NCBI GenBank assembly: GCA_013519935.1
Contig: JACDUA010000015.1
Coordinates: 1-64,000, forward strand
Source: Ectothiorhodospiraceae bacterium WFHF3C12
GTDB taxonomy: Bacteria; Pseudomonadota; Gammaproteobacteria; Nitrococcales; Nitrococcaceae
Reading direction: 5' to 3'
Length of the DNA: 64,000 nucleotides
Of the stretch, positions 27,368-43,263 are shown piece by piece. Position numbers and translations under genes: made by a program. Below the pieces are notes generated by a model. It was not told where the DNA came from and ran no database searches. It saw only the letters and a list, made by a program, of their open reading frames with translations. The first letter of the stretch is position 1; every line of letters starts with the position of its first letter.

Positions 27368-27574
27368 AGCCACAGATGAACACGGATGAACATAGATAGT
27401 ATCTCTTGGTCGAGCGCATCTCGCGGGACCTCGGCGAGGCATGATCCCCGATTGAGCCGGACCGGGCAGGTCGCGGCTCGTGCCGCTCCTAAAGGTGCCG
27501 CTGATCCCCGGCAGGAGCGGACCATGGTGGCGATTCCTCAGAATCATCTGTGTCCATCCGTGTTCATCTGTGGC
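27368..27574. repeat. Composite dispersed repeat with inverted ends
   Basis: Left arm 27368-27397 (AGCCACAGATGAACACGGAT...) and right arm 27542-27574 are inverted copies bounding a 207-bp unit. The interior contains a half-site of REP family 1 at 27471-27501 (TCGCGGCTCGTGCCGCTCCT); its partner arm is lost. The unit occupies the aroE-hemB spacer, 17 bp from the aroE ATG and 5 bp from the hemB stop. Confidence 0.87.
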
Positions 27575-27579
27575 TAAGC

Positions 27580-28932
<1,353 letters not shown>

Positions 28933-29643
28933 ATGAAATCATCCAACGTGATTCGCCTGGTGCTGGTGGTGCTGATCGTCGCCGCGGCCGTATTCGGTTA
29001 CCTGTACCGCGACAGTCTGAGCCGGGCCGGTATCCAGGCCTTTATCGAGGGATTCGGCATCTGGGCCCCCGTGGTGTTCATGTTGGCCTATATGGCCGCC
29101 ACGGTGCTGTTTCTACCCGGCTCACTGTTCACTCTGGCGGGCGGCGCCCTGTTCGGAGTCTGGGAGGGAACCGCGTACAGCCTCGGCGCGGCCACCGTCG
29201 GCGCGACACTGGCGTTCCTGGTGGCGCGTTATGTCGCCGCGGACTGGGTGGCGGCGAAGACCGGTGGGCGCCTGCGGCGAATCATTGACGGGGTCGAGGC
29301 CGAAGGCTGGCGTTTCGTGGCTTTTACCCGGCTGGTTCCGGTATTCCCGTTCAATCTGCTCAATTATGCCCTCGGCCTGACGCGGATCCCCGTGGTGCAC
29401 TATGTCCTGGCCAGCCTGGTATGCATGGCCCCCGGTGCCTTTGCGTATGCTTACCTGGGTGATGCACTGGCCCAGGTGGCGAGCGGCGTGGCCCAGGAGG
29501 GGCAGGCCCAGGATTTGCGGGGCACCATTCAGAACATTTTCATCGCAATCGGTGTTTTCGCCGCCGTCATGTTCCTGCCGCGGCTGGTCAAACGGCTGCG
29601 CAAGCGACCGATCCCGGGAGAGGAGCAGGAAAGTAGCCCATGA
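28933..29643 (+). CDS. TVP38/TMEM64 family membrane protein
   Basis: A 236-residue integral membrane protein of the DedA-like VTT superfamily. The motifs LFLPGSLFTLAGGALFG and FTRLVPVFPFNLLNYALGL, the latter with the re-entrant-loop arginine, are characteristic. Members are proposed lipid scramblases or transporters; no substrate is known for this subgroup. ATG at 28933 is preferred over an in-frame upstream start at 28888. Its TGA overlaps the ATG of the FAD oxidoreductase (ATGA), and arsS follows, an arrangement I recall from arsenosugar gene clusters. Confidence 0.9.
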   Translation: MKSSNVIRLVLVVLIVAAAVFGYLYRDSLSRAGIQAFIEGFGIWAPVVFMLAYMAATVLFLPGSLFTLAGGALFGVWEGTAYSLGAATVGATLAFLVARYVAADWVAAKTGGRLRRIIDGVEAEGWRFVAFTRLVPVFPFNLLNYALGLTRIPVVHYVLASLVCMAPGAFAYAYLGDALAQVASGVAQEGQAQDLRGTIQNIFIAIGVFAAVMFLPRLVKRLRKRPIPGEEQESSP

Positions 29644-31064
29644 AGCGCTTTGACCTGATGGTGATCGGCGGCGGCGTCGGCGGTCTGGTGACCGCCAGCG
29701 TGGCTGGCCAGCTGGGACTCGACGTGGCCCTGATAGAACGGGAGCCGGCCCTGGGCGGAGATTGCCTGCACTACGGCTGCGTGCCCAGCAAGAGCCTGAT
29801 CAAGTCCGCCCGCGTTGCTCACCTCATGCGCGACGGCGCCCGCTACGGGTTGCCGGCGGTGGATCCGGACGTCGACCTGGGAAAGGTCACGGACCGGGTG
29901 CGTGGCGTCATCGAGCACATCCAGGAACACGACGATCCAGACCGCTTCCGCGGCTACGGCGTCGACGTGATGTTCGGCGAGGCGCGCTTCGTCTCCACCA
30001 ACGAGGTCGAGGTGAAGGGGGAGCGCTTCAGTGCCCGCCGTTTTGTGATCGCCACCGGCTCCCGGCCCGCGGTGCCCCCGGTGGAGGGCCTCCCGGAGGC
30101 CGGTTACCTGACCAACGAGACGGTATTCGACCAGCGGCAACTGCCCGGGCGGCTGGCCGTGCTGGGCGCCGGGCCGATCGGTATCGAGCTCTCCCAGGCC
30201 TTCCGCCGGCTGGGAAGCGAGGTCAGTGTCATCGAAATCGCCCCGGAAATACTGCCGCGGGAGGATCCGCAGATTGCCGCGGAGCTGCGCGGGTTGCTCG
30301 AGGCGGAAGGCGTGGATATCCGGCTCGGTACGCGGGTGGAGCATGTGGAATCCGGCGACGGCCCCGGCAAGCGGCTCATATGCAAACAGGGGGATGACTA
30401 CCTGCCCCTGGACGTCGATGAGATTCTGGTGGCCGCGGGCCGTGCCCCGAACGTTGAAGCCCTGGACCTGGACGCGGCCGGCGTGCGCGTTGATCGCGGC
30501 GGCATCGTCGTGGACCGGCGCATGCGCACCAGCCAGCGCCATATCTATGCGGTGGGGGACTGTACGGGCCTGTTTCCGTTCACGCACATGGCCGAATACC
30601 AGGCCGGCATCGTCATCAGCAATGCCGTGTTCCGGTTTCCGAAAAAGGCGGACTACCGGGTCGTGCCCTGGGTGACGTACGCCGACCCGGAGCTTGCCCG
30701 GGTGGGACTGACCGCCGATCAGGCGCGGCAGCAGGGCATCGAGCCCGACGTGCTTACCTTCGCCTTCGAGGATGTCGATCGGGCACTGGCCGAGAGCGAA
30801 CCCCATGGCCGCATAAACCTGGTGGTCCACCGTGGCCGGATTCTAGGCGCGACCATCCTCGGCGCCCACGCCGGTGAGCTGCTGCACGAGATCGTGCTGG
30901 CCATGCAGGCCGGGGTGAAGATCGGCGAGATCAGCGCCGCGGTGCACGCCTACCCGACGCTCGCCCAGATCCACCGGCGGGCGGTGAATACCCATTACGG
31001 GGCCAAGCTGTTCAGCCCCGGGACCAAACGCCTGGTGCGGTGGATCAACCGCCTGTTGCCGTAG
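29640..31064 (+). CDS. FAD-dependent disulfide oxidoreductase (mercuric reductase/lipoamide dehydrogenase-like)
   Basis: A 474-residue pyridine nucleotide-disulfide reductase. FAD loop GGGVGGL, redox cysteines C42 and C47 in GGDCLHYGCVPSKS, NAD(P) loop GAGPIGIELSQ and the C-terminal HAYPTLAQIHRRAV dimer motif are all present. It has no N-terminal heavy-metal-binding domain and no C-terminal vicinal cysteines, so true mercuric reductase activity is unlikely despite the name such proteins often receive. Translationally coupled to the TVP38 gene and followed 48 bp later by arsS, it is probably a redox partner in that pathway. Confidence 0.88.
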   Translation: MKRFDLMVIGGGVGGLVTASVAGQLGLDVALIEREPALGGDCLHYGCVPSKSLIKSARVAHLMRDGARYGLPAVDPDVDLGKVTDRVRGVIEHIQEHDDPDRFRGYGVDVMFGEARFVSTNEVEVKGERFSARRFVIATGSRPAVPPVEGLPEAGYLTNETVFDQRQLPGRLAVLGAGPIGIELSQAFRRLGSEVSVIEIAPEILPREDPQIAAELRGLLEAEGVDIRLGTRVEHVESGDGPGKRLICKQGDDYLPLDVDEILVAAGRAPNVEALDLDAAGVRVDRGGIVVDRRMRTSQRHIYAVGDCTGLFPFTHMAEYQAGIVISNAVFRFPKKADYRVVPWVTYADPELARVGLTADQARQQGIEPDVLTFAFEDVDRALAESEPHGRINLVVHRGRILGATILGAHAGELLHEIVLAMQAGVKIGEISAAVHAYPTLAQIHRRAVNTHYGAKLFSPGTKRLVRWINRLLP

Positions 31065-31112
31065 GGAAGCGACCGGCCGCTCCCTCCATGCAATGACACG
31101 CGAGGTTTTACG

Positions 31113-32075
31113 ATGCAAGAGACGACGCAGCGCCAGCTAACCACCGAGTTTCCGGCGATCCACCGCCGGCGTTTGACGACGCTGCAGATGAATCTGGGCT
31201 ATCTGTGCAATATCGCCTGCGTGCACTGCCACGTATCGGCGGGCCCGAAACGCACCGAGCTCATGAGCCGCGAGACCATTGATACCGCCCTGGAGGTCAT
31301 CGACCGCCATGGTATCGGCACCGTGGACCTCACTGGCGGCTCCCCCGAGATGAACCCCCATTTCCGGGACCTGGTCCGGGCCTGTCGCGGGCGGGGCGTG
31401 CACGTCATGGACCGGCTCAACCCGACCATCATGAATGAGCCCGGTTACGAGTGGGTGGGCCCGTTCCTCGCGGAGCAGCGGGTCGAGGCCGTGGCCTCCC
31501 TGCCCTGCTACACCGAGGACCGCGTGGATGCCCAACGGGGCAAGGGCGTGTTCGGGCGCAGCATCGACGCGTTGCAGGCGCTCAACCGGCTCGGCTACGG
31601 CCAGCCGGGCAGCGGCCTGGTGCTGAACCTGGTCTACAACCCGGGCGGTCCCTCGCTGCCGCCGGACCAGGCGTCGCTGGAGGCGGACTACAAGCGGCAT
31701 CTGCGCGATGAATACGGCATCGAGTTCAACAATCTGTTCGTGATCGCCAATATGCCCATTGAGCGATTCGCCCACGCGCTGCGCCGGGACGGCCAGCTGG
31801 ACGGGTACATGGACCTGCTGAAGTCCGCTTACCGGCCCGAGAACCTGGAGCAGGTCATGTGCAAGGACCTGGTGAGCATCGACTGGCAGGGATATCTCTA
31901 CGATTGTGATTTCAATCAGATGCTGAACCTGCCGCTGGGCGCTGGCGCCAAGCCCCGTACCCATCTCCGAGAGCTGCTCAACAGGGACGTCGATGGCGCG
32001 CCCATCGCCATTGCCGATCATTGCTTTGGCTGCACCGCGGGGCAGGGGAGCAGCTGTGGCGGGGCCCTTTCCTGA
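31113..32075 (+). CDS. arsS: Arsenosugar biosynthesis radical SAM protein ArsS
   Basis: A 320-residue radical SAM enzyme. The cluster motif is C32-NIA-C36-VH-C39. The C-terminal region has YDCDFNQM and a CFGCTAGQGSSCGG tail whose cysteines probably bind an auxiliary cluster. ArsS is known to act after ArsM methylates arsenite and to attach a 5-deoxyadenosyl or ribosyl group to the arsenical, the first step to arsenosugars. GAGG lies 8 bases before the ATG. No arsM methyltransferase is in this window, so the methylated substrate must come from a gene elsewhere, or the real substrate differs. Confidence 0.9.
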   Translation: MQETTQRQLTTEFPAIHRRRLTTLQMNLGYLCNIACVHCHVSAGPKRTELMSRETIDTALEVIDRHGIGTVDLTGGSPEMNPHFRDLVRACRGRGVHVMDRLNPTIMNEPGYEWVGPFLAEQRVEAVASLPCYTEDRVDAQRGKGVFGRSIDALQALNRLGYGQPGSGLVLNLVYNPGGPSLPPDQASLEADYKRHLRDEYGIEFNNLFVIANMPIERFAHALRRDGQLDGYMDLLKSAYRPENLEQVMCKDLVSIDWQGYLYDCDFNQMLNLPLGAGAKPRTHLRELLNRDVDGAPIAIADHCFGCTAGQGSSCGGALS

Positions 32076-32269
32076 GGGCGCGTATCGGATGAATTCGGCC
32101 TGTCCCAGGCCGCACGTGGGTGGCTGCCCTCACCGCGGGGCGCCCGGGCGCTTCGCACAAGCGGGCATAGCGGGCGGTCAGCCCCACTCCCACGCCGGCC
32201 ACGGGCTGATAGTGGCGGTGATCGGTGGCCTCCGCGACTCGCTCCATGGACCTGCATTTTCTGCCAGGG

Positions 32270-32743
32270 TCAGGCCCTGTTGAGGCGTTCCACCGTCCAT
32301 TCGAGGACGCGCTGCACGCGGGGTGCGGTCAGCGCCAGTGCCTGGTCGTAGTCGACCCAGCGGTACTCCTGGTGTTCCGGGCGGCCGAGCTCGGGCGCGA
32401 TGCCCAGAACCACGTCGGTCTGGTCAGTCTCGGCCAGATAGTAGCGGGCTAGCTTGCCTCGCGCATAGGGTCCGGTCTCAACGTAGTCTTCTCCCCAGTG
32501 AAAGCGCAGGTCGGTGATGCCGGTTTCTTCCCGGACCTCGCGGCGGGCCGCCTCGAGCCAGGTTTCACCGGATTCCACCTGGCCCTTGGGGAAATCCCAG
32601 TACTGGAACGCCCGCAGAAGCAGATAGCGCCATTGTCCGCCTTCCCAGCGCACCACCGCCACGCCCGCCGAACGGACGCGGATGCCAGAGCGCCGCCGAC
32701 GGCGGCGGTCAGTGGGGCTGCGGTCCCGTGTCTGATCCGGCAT
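32270..32743 (-). CDS. Nudix hydrolase, Ap4A hydrolase-like
   Basis: A 157-residue Nudix protein. The Nudix box is complete, from [13 protein letters not shown] to REVREETGI, with FPKG just before it. The fold and the [11 protein letters not shown] segment resemble diadenosine tetraphosphate hydrolases, which recycle stress nucleotides. ATG at 32743 makes it overlap the 3' end of hemE by 35 bp, in another frame; a later start near residue 20 would remove the basic N-terminal stretch (DRRRRRRSG) and cannot be excluded. It is probably co-transcribed with hemE. The 194 bp beyond its stop, up to arsS, hold no recognisable feature. Confidence 0.85.
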   Translation of the reverse strand: MPDQTRDRSPTDRRRRRRSGIRVRSAGVAVVRWEGGQWRYLLLRAFQYWDFPKGQVESGETWLEAARREVREETGITDLRFHWGEDYVETGPYARGKLARYYLAETDQTDVVLGIAPELGRPEHQEYRWVDYDQALALTAPRVQRVLEWTVERLNRA

Positions 32744-33803
32744 GGTACTGGGGGCTGAGCTCGTGGACGGCCTCCACCATGGCCTGGGCATGGTCCGGCG
32801 GCACATCGGGATTGATGCCGTGGCCCAGATTGAAGACGTGCCCCGGACCGGCACCATATTCCGCCAGCACGTGGCCGACCTCGCGCCGGATAACCTCCGG
32901 CTGGGCGTAGAGGATGCAGGGATCGAGATTGCCCTGCAGCGCGACGCGCTGGCCCACCCGCCGGCGTGCTTCGCCGAGGTGCACCGTCCAGTCCAGCCCC
33001 AGGCCGTCGGCGCCGGATTGCGCCATGGCTTCCAGCCAGAGGCCGCCGCCCTTGGTGAAAAACACCGCCGGGACGTAGCTGCCGTCCGGGCGATGGCGGT
33101 TCAGTCCGTCCATGATCTGCCGGGCGTAGGCCAGCGAGAACTCGCGATAGGCCGCATGAGCAAGGGCGCCGCCCCAGGTGTCGAACATCATCACTGCCTG
33201 AGCGCCCGCCTCGATCTGGGCGTTGAGGTAGGCCGTCACGGAGCGGGCCAGCTTGTCGAGCAGCGCGTGGAGTACCCGGGGCTGGTCGTAGAGCAGGGTC
33301 TTGATGCGCGGGAAATTCCGGCTGCTGCCGCCTTCGACCATGTAGGTGGCCAGGGTCCAGGGGCTGCCCGTGAAGCCTATCAGCGGCACACGACCGTCCA
33401 GTTCGCGGCGGATGAGGCTCACGGCATCGGTGACATAGCCCAGGTCGGCGGCGACATCGGGCACGTTCAGCGCTTTGATCTGCGCCTCGTTGCGCAGGGG
33501 GTGCTCGAACTTGGGCCCTTCGCCTTCGGCGAAATACAGTCCGAGGCCCATGGCGTCGGGGATGGTGAGGATGTCCGAGAACAGGATGGCGGCATCCAGG
33601 TCGAAGCGCTCCAGGGGCTGCAGCGTGACCTCGCAGGCCAGCTCCGGCGCCTGGCAGAGGTTCATGAAGCTGCCGGCCTGCTGACGGATTTCCCGGTACT
33701 CGGGCAGGTAACGGCCGGCCTGACGCATCATCCACACCGGCGTCCGATCCACGGGCTGGCGGAGCAGGGCGCGAATCAAACGGTCGTTCTTGAGCTCGGT
33801 CAC
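32709..33803 (-). CDS. hemE: Uroporphyrinogen decarboxylase
   Basis: Decarboxylates uroporphyrinogen III to coproporphyrinogen III. With GTG at 33803 the product is 364 residues, matching the family, and begins [15 protein letters not shown]. The substrate-cleft motif [16 protein letters not shown] is present near residue 22, and [13 protein letters not shown] and the final [13 protein letters not shown] segment are typical. AGGA lies 6 bases upstream of the GTG. The much longer open frame to 34145 only translates a repeat. hemE follows gltD as in Pseudomonas, but here a composite repeat and the gltBD terminator separate them. Confidence 0.95.
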   Translation of the reverse strand: MTELKNDRLIRALLRQPVDRTPVWMMRQAGRYLPEYREIRQQAGSFMNLCQAPELACEVTLQPLERFDLDAAILFSDILTIPDAMGLGLYFAEGEGPKFEHPLRNEAQIKALNVPDVAADLGYVTDAVSLIRRELDGRVPLIGFTGSPWTLATYMVEGGSSRNFPRIKTLLYDQPRVLHALLDKLARSVTAYLNAQIEAGAQAVMMFDTWGGALAHAAYREFSLAYARQIMDGLNRHRPDGSYVPAVFFTKGGGLWLEAMAQSGADGLGLDWTVHLGEARRRVGQRVALQGNLDPCILYAQPEVIRREVGHVLAEYGAGPGHVFNLGHGINPDVPPDHAQAMVEAVHELSPQYHAGSDTGPQPH

Positions 33804-33878
33804 CGGGAGTCCTGACGCCTTGGAAATGTCGCGGTGCAGTGTATCACGCGGTATGGCGGGGTCGGAGAGGTGTTGATC

Positions 33879-34153
33879 AGCCACAGATGAACACGGATGG
33901 ACACAGATTCTTGTTCTTGGCCCTATGCGGGCCAGGAAGGGCGCCGTGGGAGCGGCGACCCCGCCGCGAACGGTTTTGTGAGGAATCGCGGCGCGGTCGC
34001 CGCTCCCACGCGGGCTTCGATGGGGCCTTCTCGTAGGAGCGCCGCTAGGCGCGAGGGTTGGGTGTCGACTCCACAACGGATCGCGGCTTGCGCCGCTCCT
34101 ACAGGTGCCTGAACGCAACACGAATCTGTGTTCATCCGTGTTCATCTGTGGCT
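33879..34153. repeat. Composite dispersed repeat carrying both REP families
   Basis: The best-preserved unit. Terminal arms 33879-33909 and 34123-34153 are 31-base inverted copies with one mismatch. Inside are a REP family 2 hairpin (33946-33969 with 33986-34009, perfect 24-base arms apart from short differences) and a REP family 1 hairpin (34033-34054 with 34081-34102). The total length is 275 bp. It directly abuts the A-tract of the gltBD terminator on its right side. Confidence 0.9.
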
Positions 34154-34184
34154 AAAACAAAAAGAGGCGGCCAGGGGCCGCCTC
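34154..34184 (-). terminator. Rho-independent terminator of gltBD
   Basis: A 9-bp stem, GAGGCGGCC at 34164-34172 paired with 34176-34184, with a 3-base loop. On the minus strand it is followed by TTTTTGTTTT (34154-34163). It is about 40 bp past the gltD stop. Confidence 0.85.
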
Positions 34185-34224
34185 GGGTGTTCGCCCGGCT
34201 GAGCCGGGCTCCTACGGGGCCGGC

Positions 34225-35631
<1,407 letters not shown>

Positions 35632-35669
35632 CTAGTTGCGTCTTCCCGTTTGATCGGCGGGCAGGGGCC

Positions 35670-40139
<4,470 letters not shown>

Positions 40140-40389
40140 GGGATACGCCTCTGGATTCTGCACATACGGGCGGGCAACCCAGGCCCGATCGGGTTTTCCG
40201 GCACCTCGCCGGGAAACCGTCCTGAATCGGGCGCGTCGCCCCCGACCATTACGATGGCGGCGCCGTACGGCGGCCATCCGGGTGGGTTGCTCGCGGCCCC
40301 GGACGCTGGGCAAATGGCCGCACAGTATATCGATTACTCGCCGGTGCGGCAAAGAGGTTGATGCGATGCCACATTCGCGGCGGCGCCGC

Positions 40390-41568
40390 TCAGGTCAGGT
40401 GCAGGGGGTCGCTGAGGCGGCGGTATTCGGTGATGGCGTAGCGGTCGGTCATCCCGGCCACGTAGTCGGCGACTGCGCGCGCGCGGCCGGATTTGCCGGA
40501 CTCCCGCTCCGCCGCGGTGGCCCGCTCGAACTGGCGTGGCGGCATCAGCGCCGGCTCGTCGAAAAAGGCTTCGAATAGATAGCGCACCACTCCCTTGGAC
40601 TTCTCCGCCATCCGGTAGACCCGGAAATGACGATAGAGGTTGTGGAAGAGGAAGTATTTCAGGGTCCTGTGCTCGGCCTGCATGGCCTCGCTGAAACCGA
40701 TCAGCGGGCTCTGGGACTCGCGGACCGCTGTGATATCCGCGGGGGGAGACTCCGCGATCAGCCCGGCGCTGGTCTCCACCAGATCGGCGACCTGGACGCC
40801 GATCATGTGGCGGACCACCTCGTAGATTCGGCGCCGCGGCGGAAGGTCGGGATGGCGGGCGTCGGTCTCGGCGAACAGGCGGGCCATCAAAGGAATCTCG
40901 TTGAGCTGTTCGACCGTGATCAGGCCGGCGCGCAGGCCGTCGTCCACGTCGTGGCTGTTGTAGGCGATCTCGTCGGCGACGTTCGTCAGCTGTGCCTCCA
41001 GCGATGGCTGGCCGCCTTCGACGAAGCGCCGGCCGAGCTCGCCCAGAGCCCGGGCCTGGCGCCGCGAGCAGCGCTTGAGAATGCCCTCCCGGGTCTCGAA
41101 GGTGAGATTGAGCCCATCGAAATCGGCATAACGCTGTTCCAGGACGTCGACGACGCGCAGGGACTGGAGGTTGTGCTCGAAGCCGCCGTGCTCGCGCATG
41201 CACTGGTTCAGCGCGTCCTGGCCGGCGTGGCCGAAGGGCGTGTGGCCCAGGTCGTGGGCCAGGGCGATGGCCTCCACCAGGTCTTCATTCAGGGCAAGGG
41301 TGCGCCCCACCGTACGGGCAATCTGGGCCACTTCCAGGGTATGGGTGAGACGCGTCCGGAACAGGTCTCCCTCGTGATTCACGAAGACCTGGGTCTTGTA
41401 CTCGAGCCGTCGAAACGCCTTGGAGTGGATAATGCGGTCACGGTCGCGCTGGAACTCGCTGCGGTAGGTCGGTGCCGGCTCGGGCATCGCCCGGCCACGG
41501 GTGGACTCGGACGAGGCCGCGTAGGGGGCCAGCAGGAGCGCTTCACGGTCACGCGGAGCGAATGTCAT
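40390..41568 (-). CDS. dgt: dGTPase-like HD domain deoxynucleotide triphosphohydrolase
   Basis: A 392-residue HD-superfamily enzyme that hydrolyses dNTPs to deoxynucleoside and triphosphate. The metal site is formed by H76 in [10 protein letters not shown] and H105-D106 in [11 protein letters not shown], with a later Asp in [16 protein letters not shown]. Length and N-terminus ([21 protein letters not shown]) fit the type-2 dGTPase-like group. It starts 16 bp after aroB. In Pseudomonas the space between aroB and gltB holds a SPOR-domain (DamX-like) gene; here dgt takes that position and no SPOR gene is present. Confidence 0.92.
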   Translation of the reverse strand: MTFAPRDREALLLAPYAASSESTRGRAMPEPAPTYRSEFQRDRDRIIHSKAFRRLEYKTQVFVNHEGDLFRTRLTHTLEVAQIARTVGRTLALNEDLVEAIALAHDLGHTPFGHAGQDALNQCMREHGGFEHNLQSLRVVDVLEQRYADFDGLNLTFETREGILKRCSRRQARALGELGRRFVEGGQPSLEAQLTNVADEIAYNSHDVDDGLRAGLITVEQLNEIPLMARLFAETDARHPDLPPRRRIYEVVRHMIGVQVADLVETSAGLIAESPPADITAVRESQSPLIGFSEAMQAEHRTLKYFLFHNLYRHFRVYRMAEKSKGVVRYLFEAFFDEPALMPPRQFERATAAERESGKSGRARAVADYVAGMTDRYAITEYRRLSDPLHLT

Positions 41569-41584
41569 GGAAGCGGGGCGATGA

Positions 41585-42670
41585 TCAGGCCGCCTGGTGG
41601 GTGAACGCGGTCAGGGTGGTCTCGAGGGCTTCGACCGGAAAGTCGGCAGTAACGGTGGCGTTGCCCAGGCCCTGAAGGAGTACGAGGCGGATGCGACCGT
41701 GCTCCACCTTTTTGTCCACCGACATGAGCGCCATGAACTGCTCGGCGGTCATTGCCGGCGGTTCCACGGGAAGTCCGGCCTCGGCGATCAGGGCGCGAGC
41801 CCGCCGCAGGGCACTGTCGCTGATCCAGCCCAGCTCCCGCGACATGTGCGCCGCCATGCACATGCCTGCCGCCACCGCTTCGCCGTGGAGCCACTCGCTG
41901 TAGCCGGTCGCGGTCTCGATGGCGTGGCCGAAGGTATGCCCCAGATTCAACAACGCGCGCTGCCCGGTCTCACGTTCATCGGCTGCCACGACCCGCGCCT
42001 TGTTCATGCAGGACTGCTCGACGGCATGGACCATCGCATCCGGTTCCCGCGCCAGCAGGGCTGACATGTTGCGCTCCAGCCACTGTAAGAAGCCGTAGTC
42101 CATGATCAGCCCGTACTTGATGACCTCCGCGATGCCGGCCCGGTATTCTCGATCCGGCAGCGACTCCAGCGTCCGCACGTCCGCGAGGACGCAGCGCGGC
42201 TGGTGGAACGCCCCGATCATATTCTTGCCGCGCGGGTGATTGACCGCGGTCTTGCCGCCGACGGACGAGTCCACCAGCGCGAGCAGGGTGGTCGGTACCT
42301 GAATGAAGTGCACGCCCCGCTGGTAGGTGGCCGCGACGAAGCCCGCCAGGTCTCCGACCACGCCGCCGCCCAGGGCTATGATGGTGGTCTGGCGATCCAT
42401 CCGGTTGGCCAGCAGCGCGTCGTAAACCAGATTGGCGGTTTCCAGGTTCTTGAACTGCTCGCCGTCCGGTATGGCCACCGTCTCGGTGCGCAGACCGTCG
42501 AGGGCCGCGGCCAATCGCGTGCCGTAGATCGGCGCCACGGTCTCGTTGGTCACCACCAGCGCGCTGTTGCCGGGTATGTGCCGTCGCAGCAACTCGGGCT
42601 GGTCGAGGAGTCCCGTGCCGATGTAGATCGGGTAACTGCGATCCTGAAGGTCGACTTGAACGGTACGCAT
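41585..42670 (-). CDS. aroB: 3-dehydroquinate synthase
   Basis: Converts DAHP to 3-dehydroquinate with NAD+ and a divalent metal. The 361-residue form starting at ATG 42670 begins [15 protein letters not shown], as expected. Signatures are [36 protein letters not shown] and the metal-binding [15 protein letters not shown] at 42706 overlaps the aroK stop in GTGA fashion and would add 12 residues. A 15-base hairpin, GCCGCAGTTTGCGGC at 42680-42694, lies between the two candidate starts, and the ATG has no ribosome-binding site, so coupling through the GTG is a real alternative. Confidence 0.94.
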   Translation of the reverse strand: MRTVQVDLQDRSYPIYIGTGLLDQPELLRRHIPGNSALVVTNETVAPIYGTRLAAALDGLRTETVAIPDGEQFKNLETANLVYDALLANRMDRQTTIIALGGGVVGDLAGFVAATYQRGVHFIQVPTTLLALVDSSVGGKTAVNHPRGKNMIGAFHQPRCVLADVRTLESLPDREYRAGIAEVIKYGLIMDYGFLQWLERNMSALLAREPDAMVHAVEQSCMNKARVVAADERETGQRALLNLGHTFGHAIETATGYSEWLHGEAVAAGMCMAAHMSRELGWISDSALRRARALIAEAGLPVEPPAMTAEQFMALMSVDKKVEHGRIRLVLLQGLGNATVTADFPVEALETTLTAFTHQAA

Positions 42671-42702
42671 GGTCCGAATGCCGCAGTTTGCGGCTGGCTC
42701 TA

Positions 42703-43218
42703 TCACGGCAGCCGCTGAAGGATGTCGTCGACGAGGGCGCGAACGCCGCCATCATCCGTGGAGACAATGATATCAGCGATCTCCCGATAGAGCGGCTCCC
42801 GCTCGGCGGCGATCTGTGCCAGGCGCTCGCGAGGGTTCGCGGTCTGAAGCAATGGACGGTTGGAGTCGTGCCGCGTGCGCTCGAACTGTTTGTCCACGGA
42901 GGTTTGCATGTAGACAACCGTGCCGCGGCCGGCGAGGTGCTTGCGGTTCTCGGGGTCCAGCACGGCGCCGCCGCCGGTGGCTACCACGACGCCTTCCTGG
43001 GCCGTGAGCTCCTCGATCATGGCCTTTTCGCGGCGGCGAAATCCGTCTTCGCCCTCGTATTCAAAGATCACCGGAATGTCCACGCCGGTGCGGTTTTCCA
43101 GCTCCCGGTCGCTGTCGTGGAACTCCAGTCCCAGAGCGCGAGCGAGTCGCTTGCCGACCGTTGATTTGCCGGCGCCCATGGGACCGATGAGGAATATATT
43201 GGTGTGCATCTTTGCCAT
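42703..43218 (-). CDS. aroK: Shikimate kinase
   Basis: Phosphorylates shikimate at the 3-hydroxyl. With ATG at 43218 the product is 171 residues, close to E. coli AroK, and starts [20 protein letters not shown]. Walker A is GPMGAGKST, the shikimate-binding DSD lies near residue 34 and GGG near 80, and the adenine-side RxxxRPLL lid is RHDSNRPLL. The next ATG, three codons later at 43209, is also possible. aroB follows immediately. Upstream, a composite repeat and the pilQ terminator separate it from pilQ, so aroKB needs its own promoter. Confidence 0.94.
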   Translation of the reverse strand: MAKMHTNIFLIGPMGAGKSTVGKRLARALGLEFHDSDRELENRTGVDIPVIFEYEGEDGFRRREKAMIEELTAQEGVVVATGGGAVLDPENRKHLAGRGTVVYMQTSVDKQFERTRHDSNRPLLQTANPRERLAQIAAEREPLYREIADIIVSTDDGGVRALVDDILQRLP

Positions 43219-43263
43219 GCGCCGGGAGATTGCCACCAATGTTGCGGCGCTGCAATTGGGCAC

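Noticed and set aside
29640-31064. True mercuric reductase and a mer operon
   Set aside because: No MerA N-terminal metal domain, no C-terminal cysteine pair, and no merR, merT or merP nearby; the neighbours are TVP38 and ArsS.
33879-34153. CRISPR array or tandem repeat
   Set aside because: Arms are inverted, only two per unit, with no regular spacers and no cas genes.
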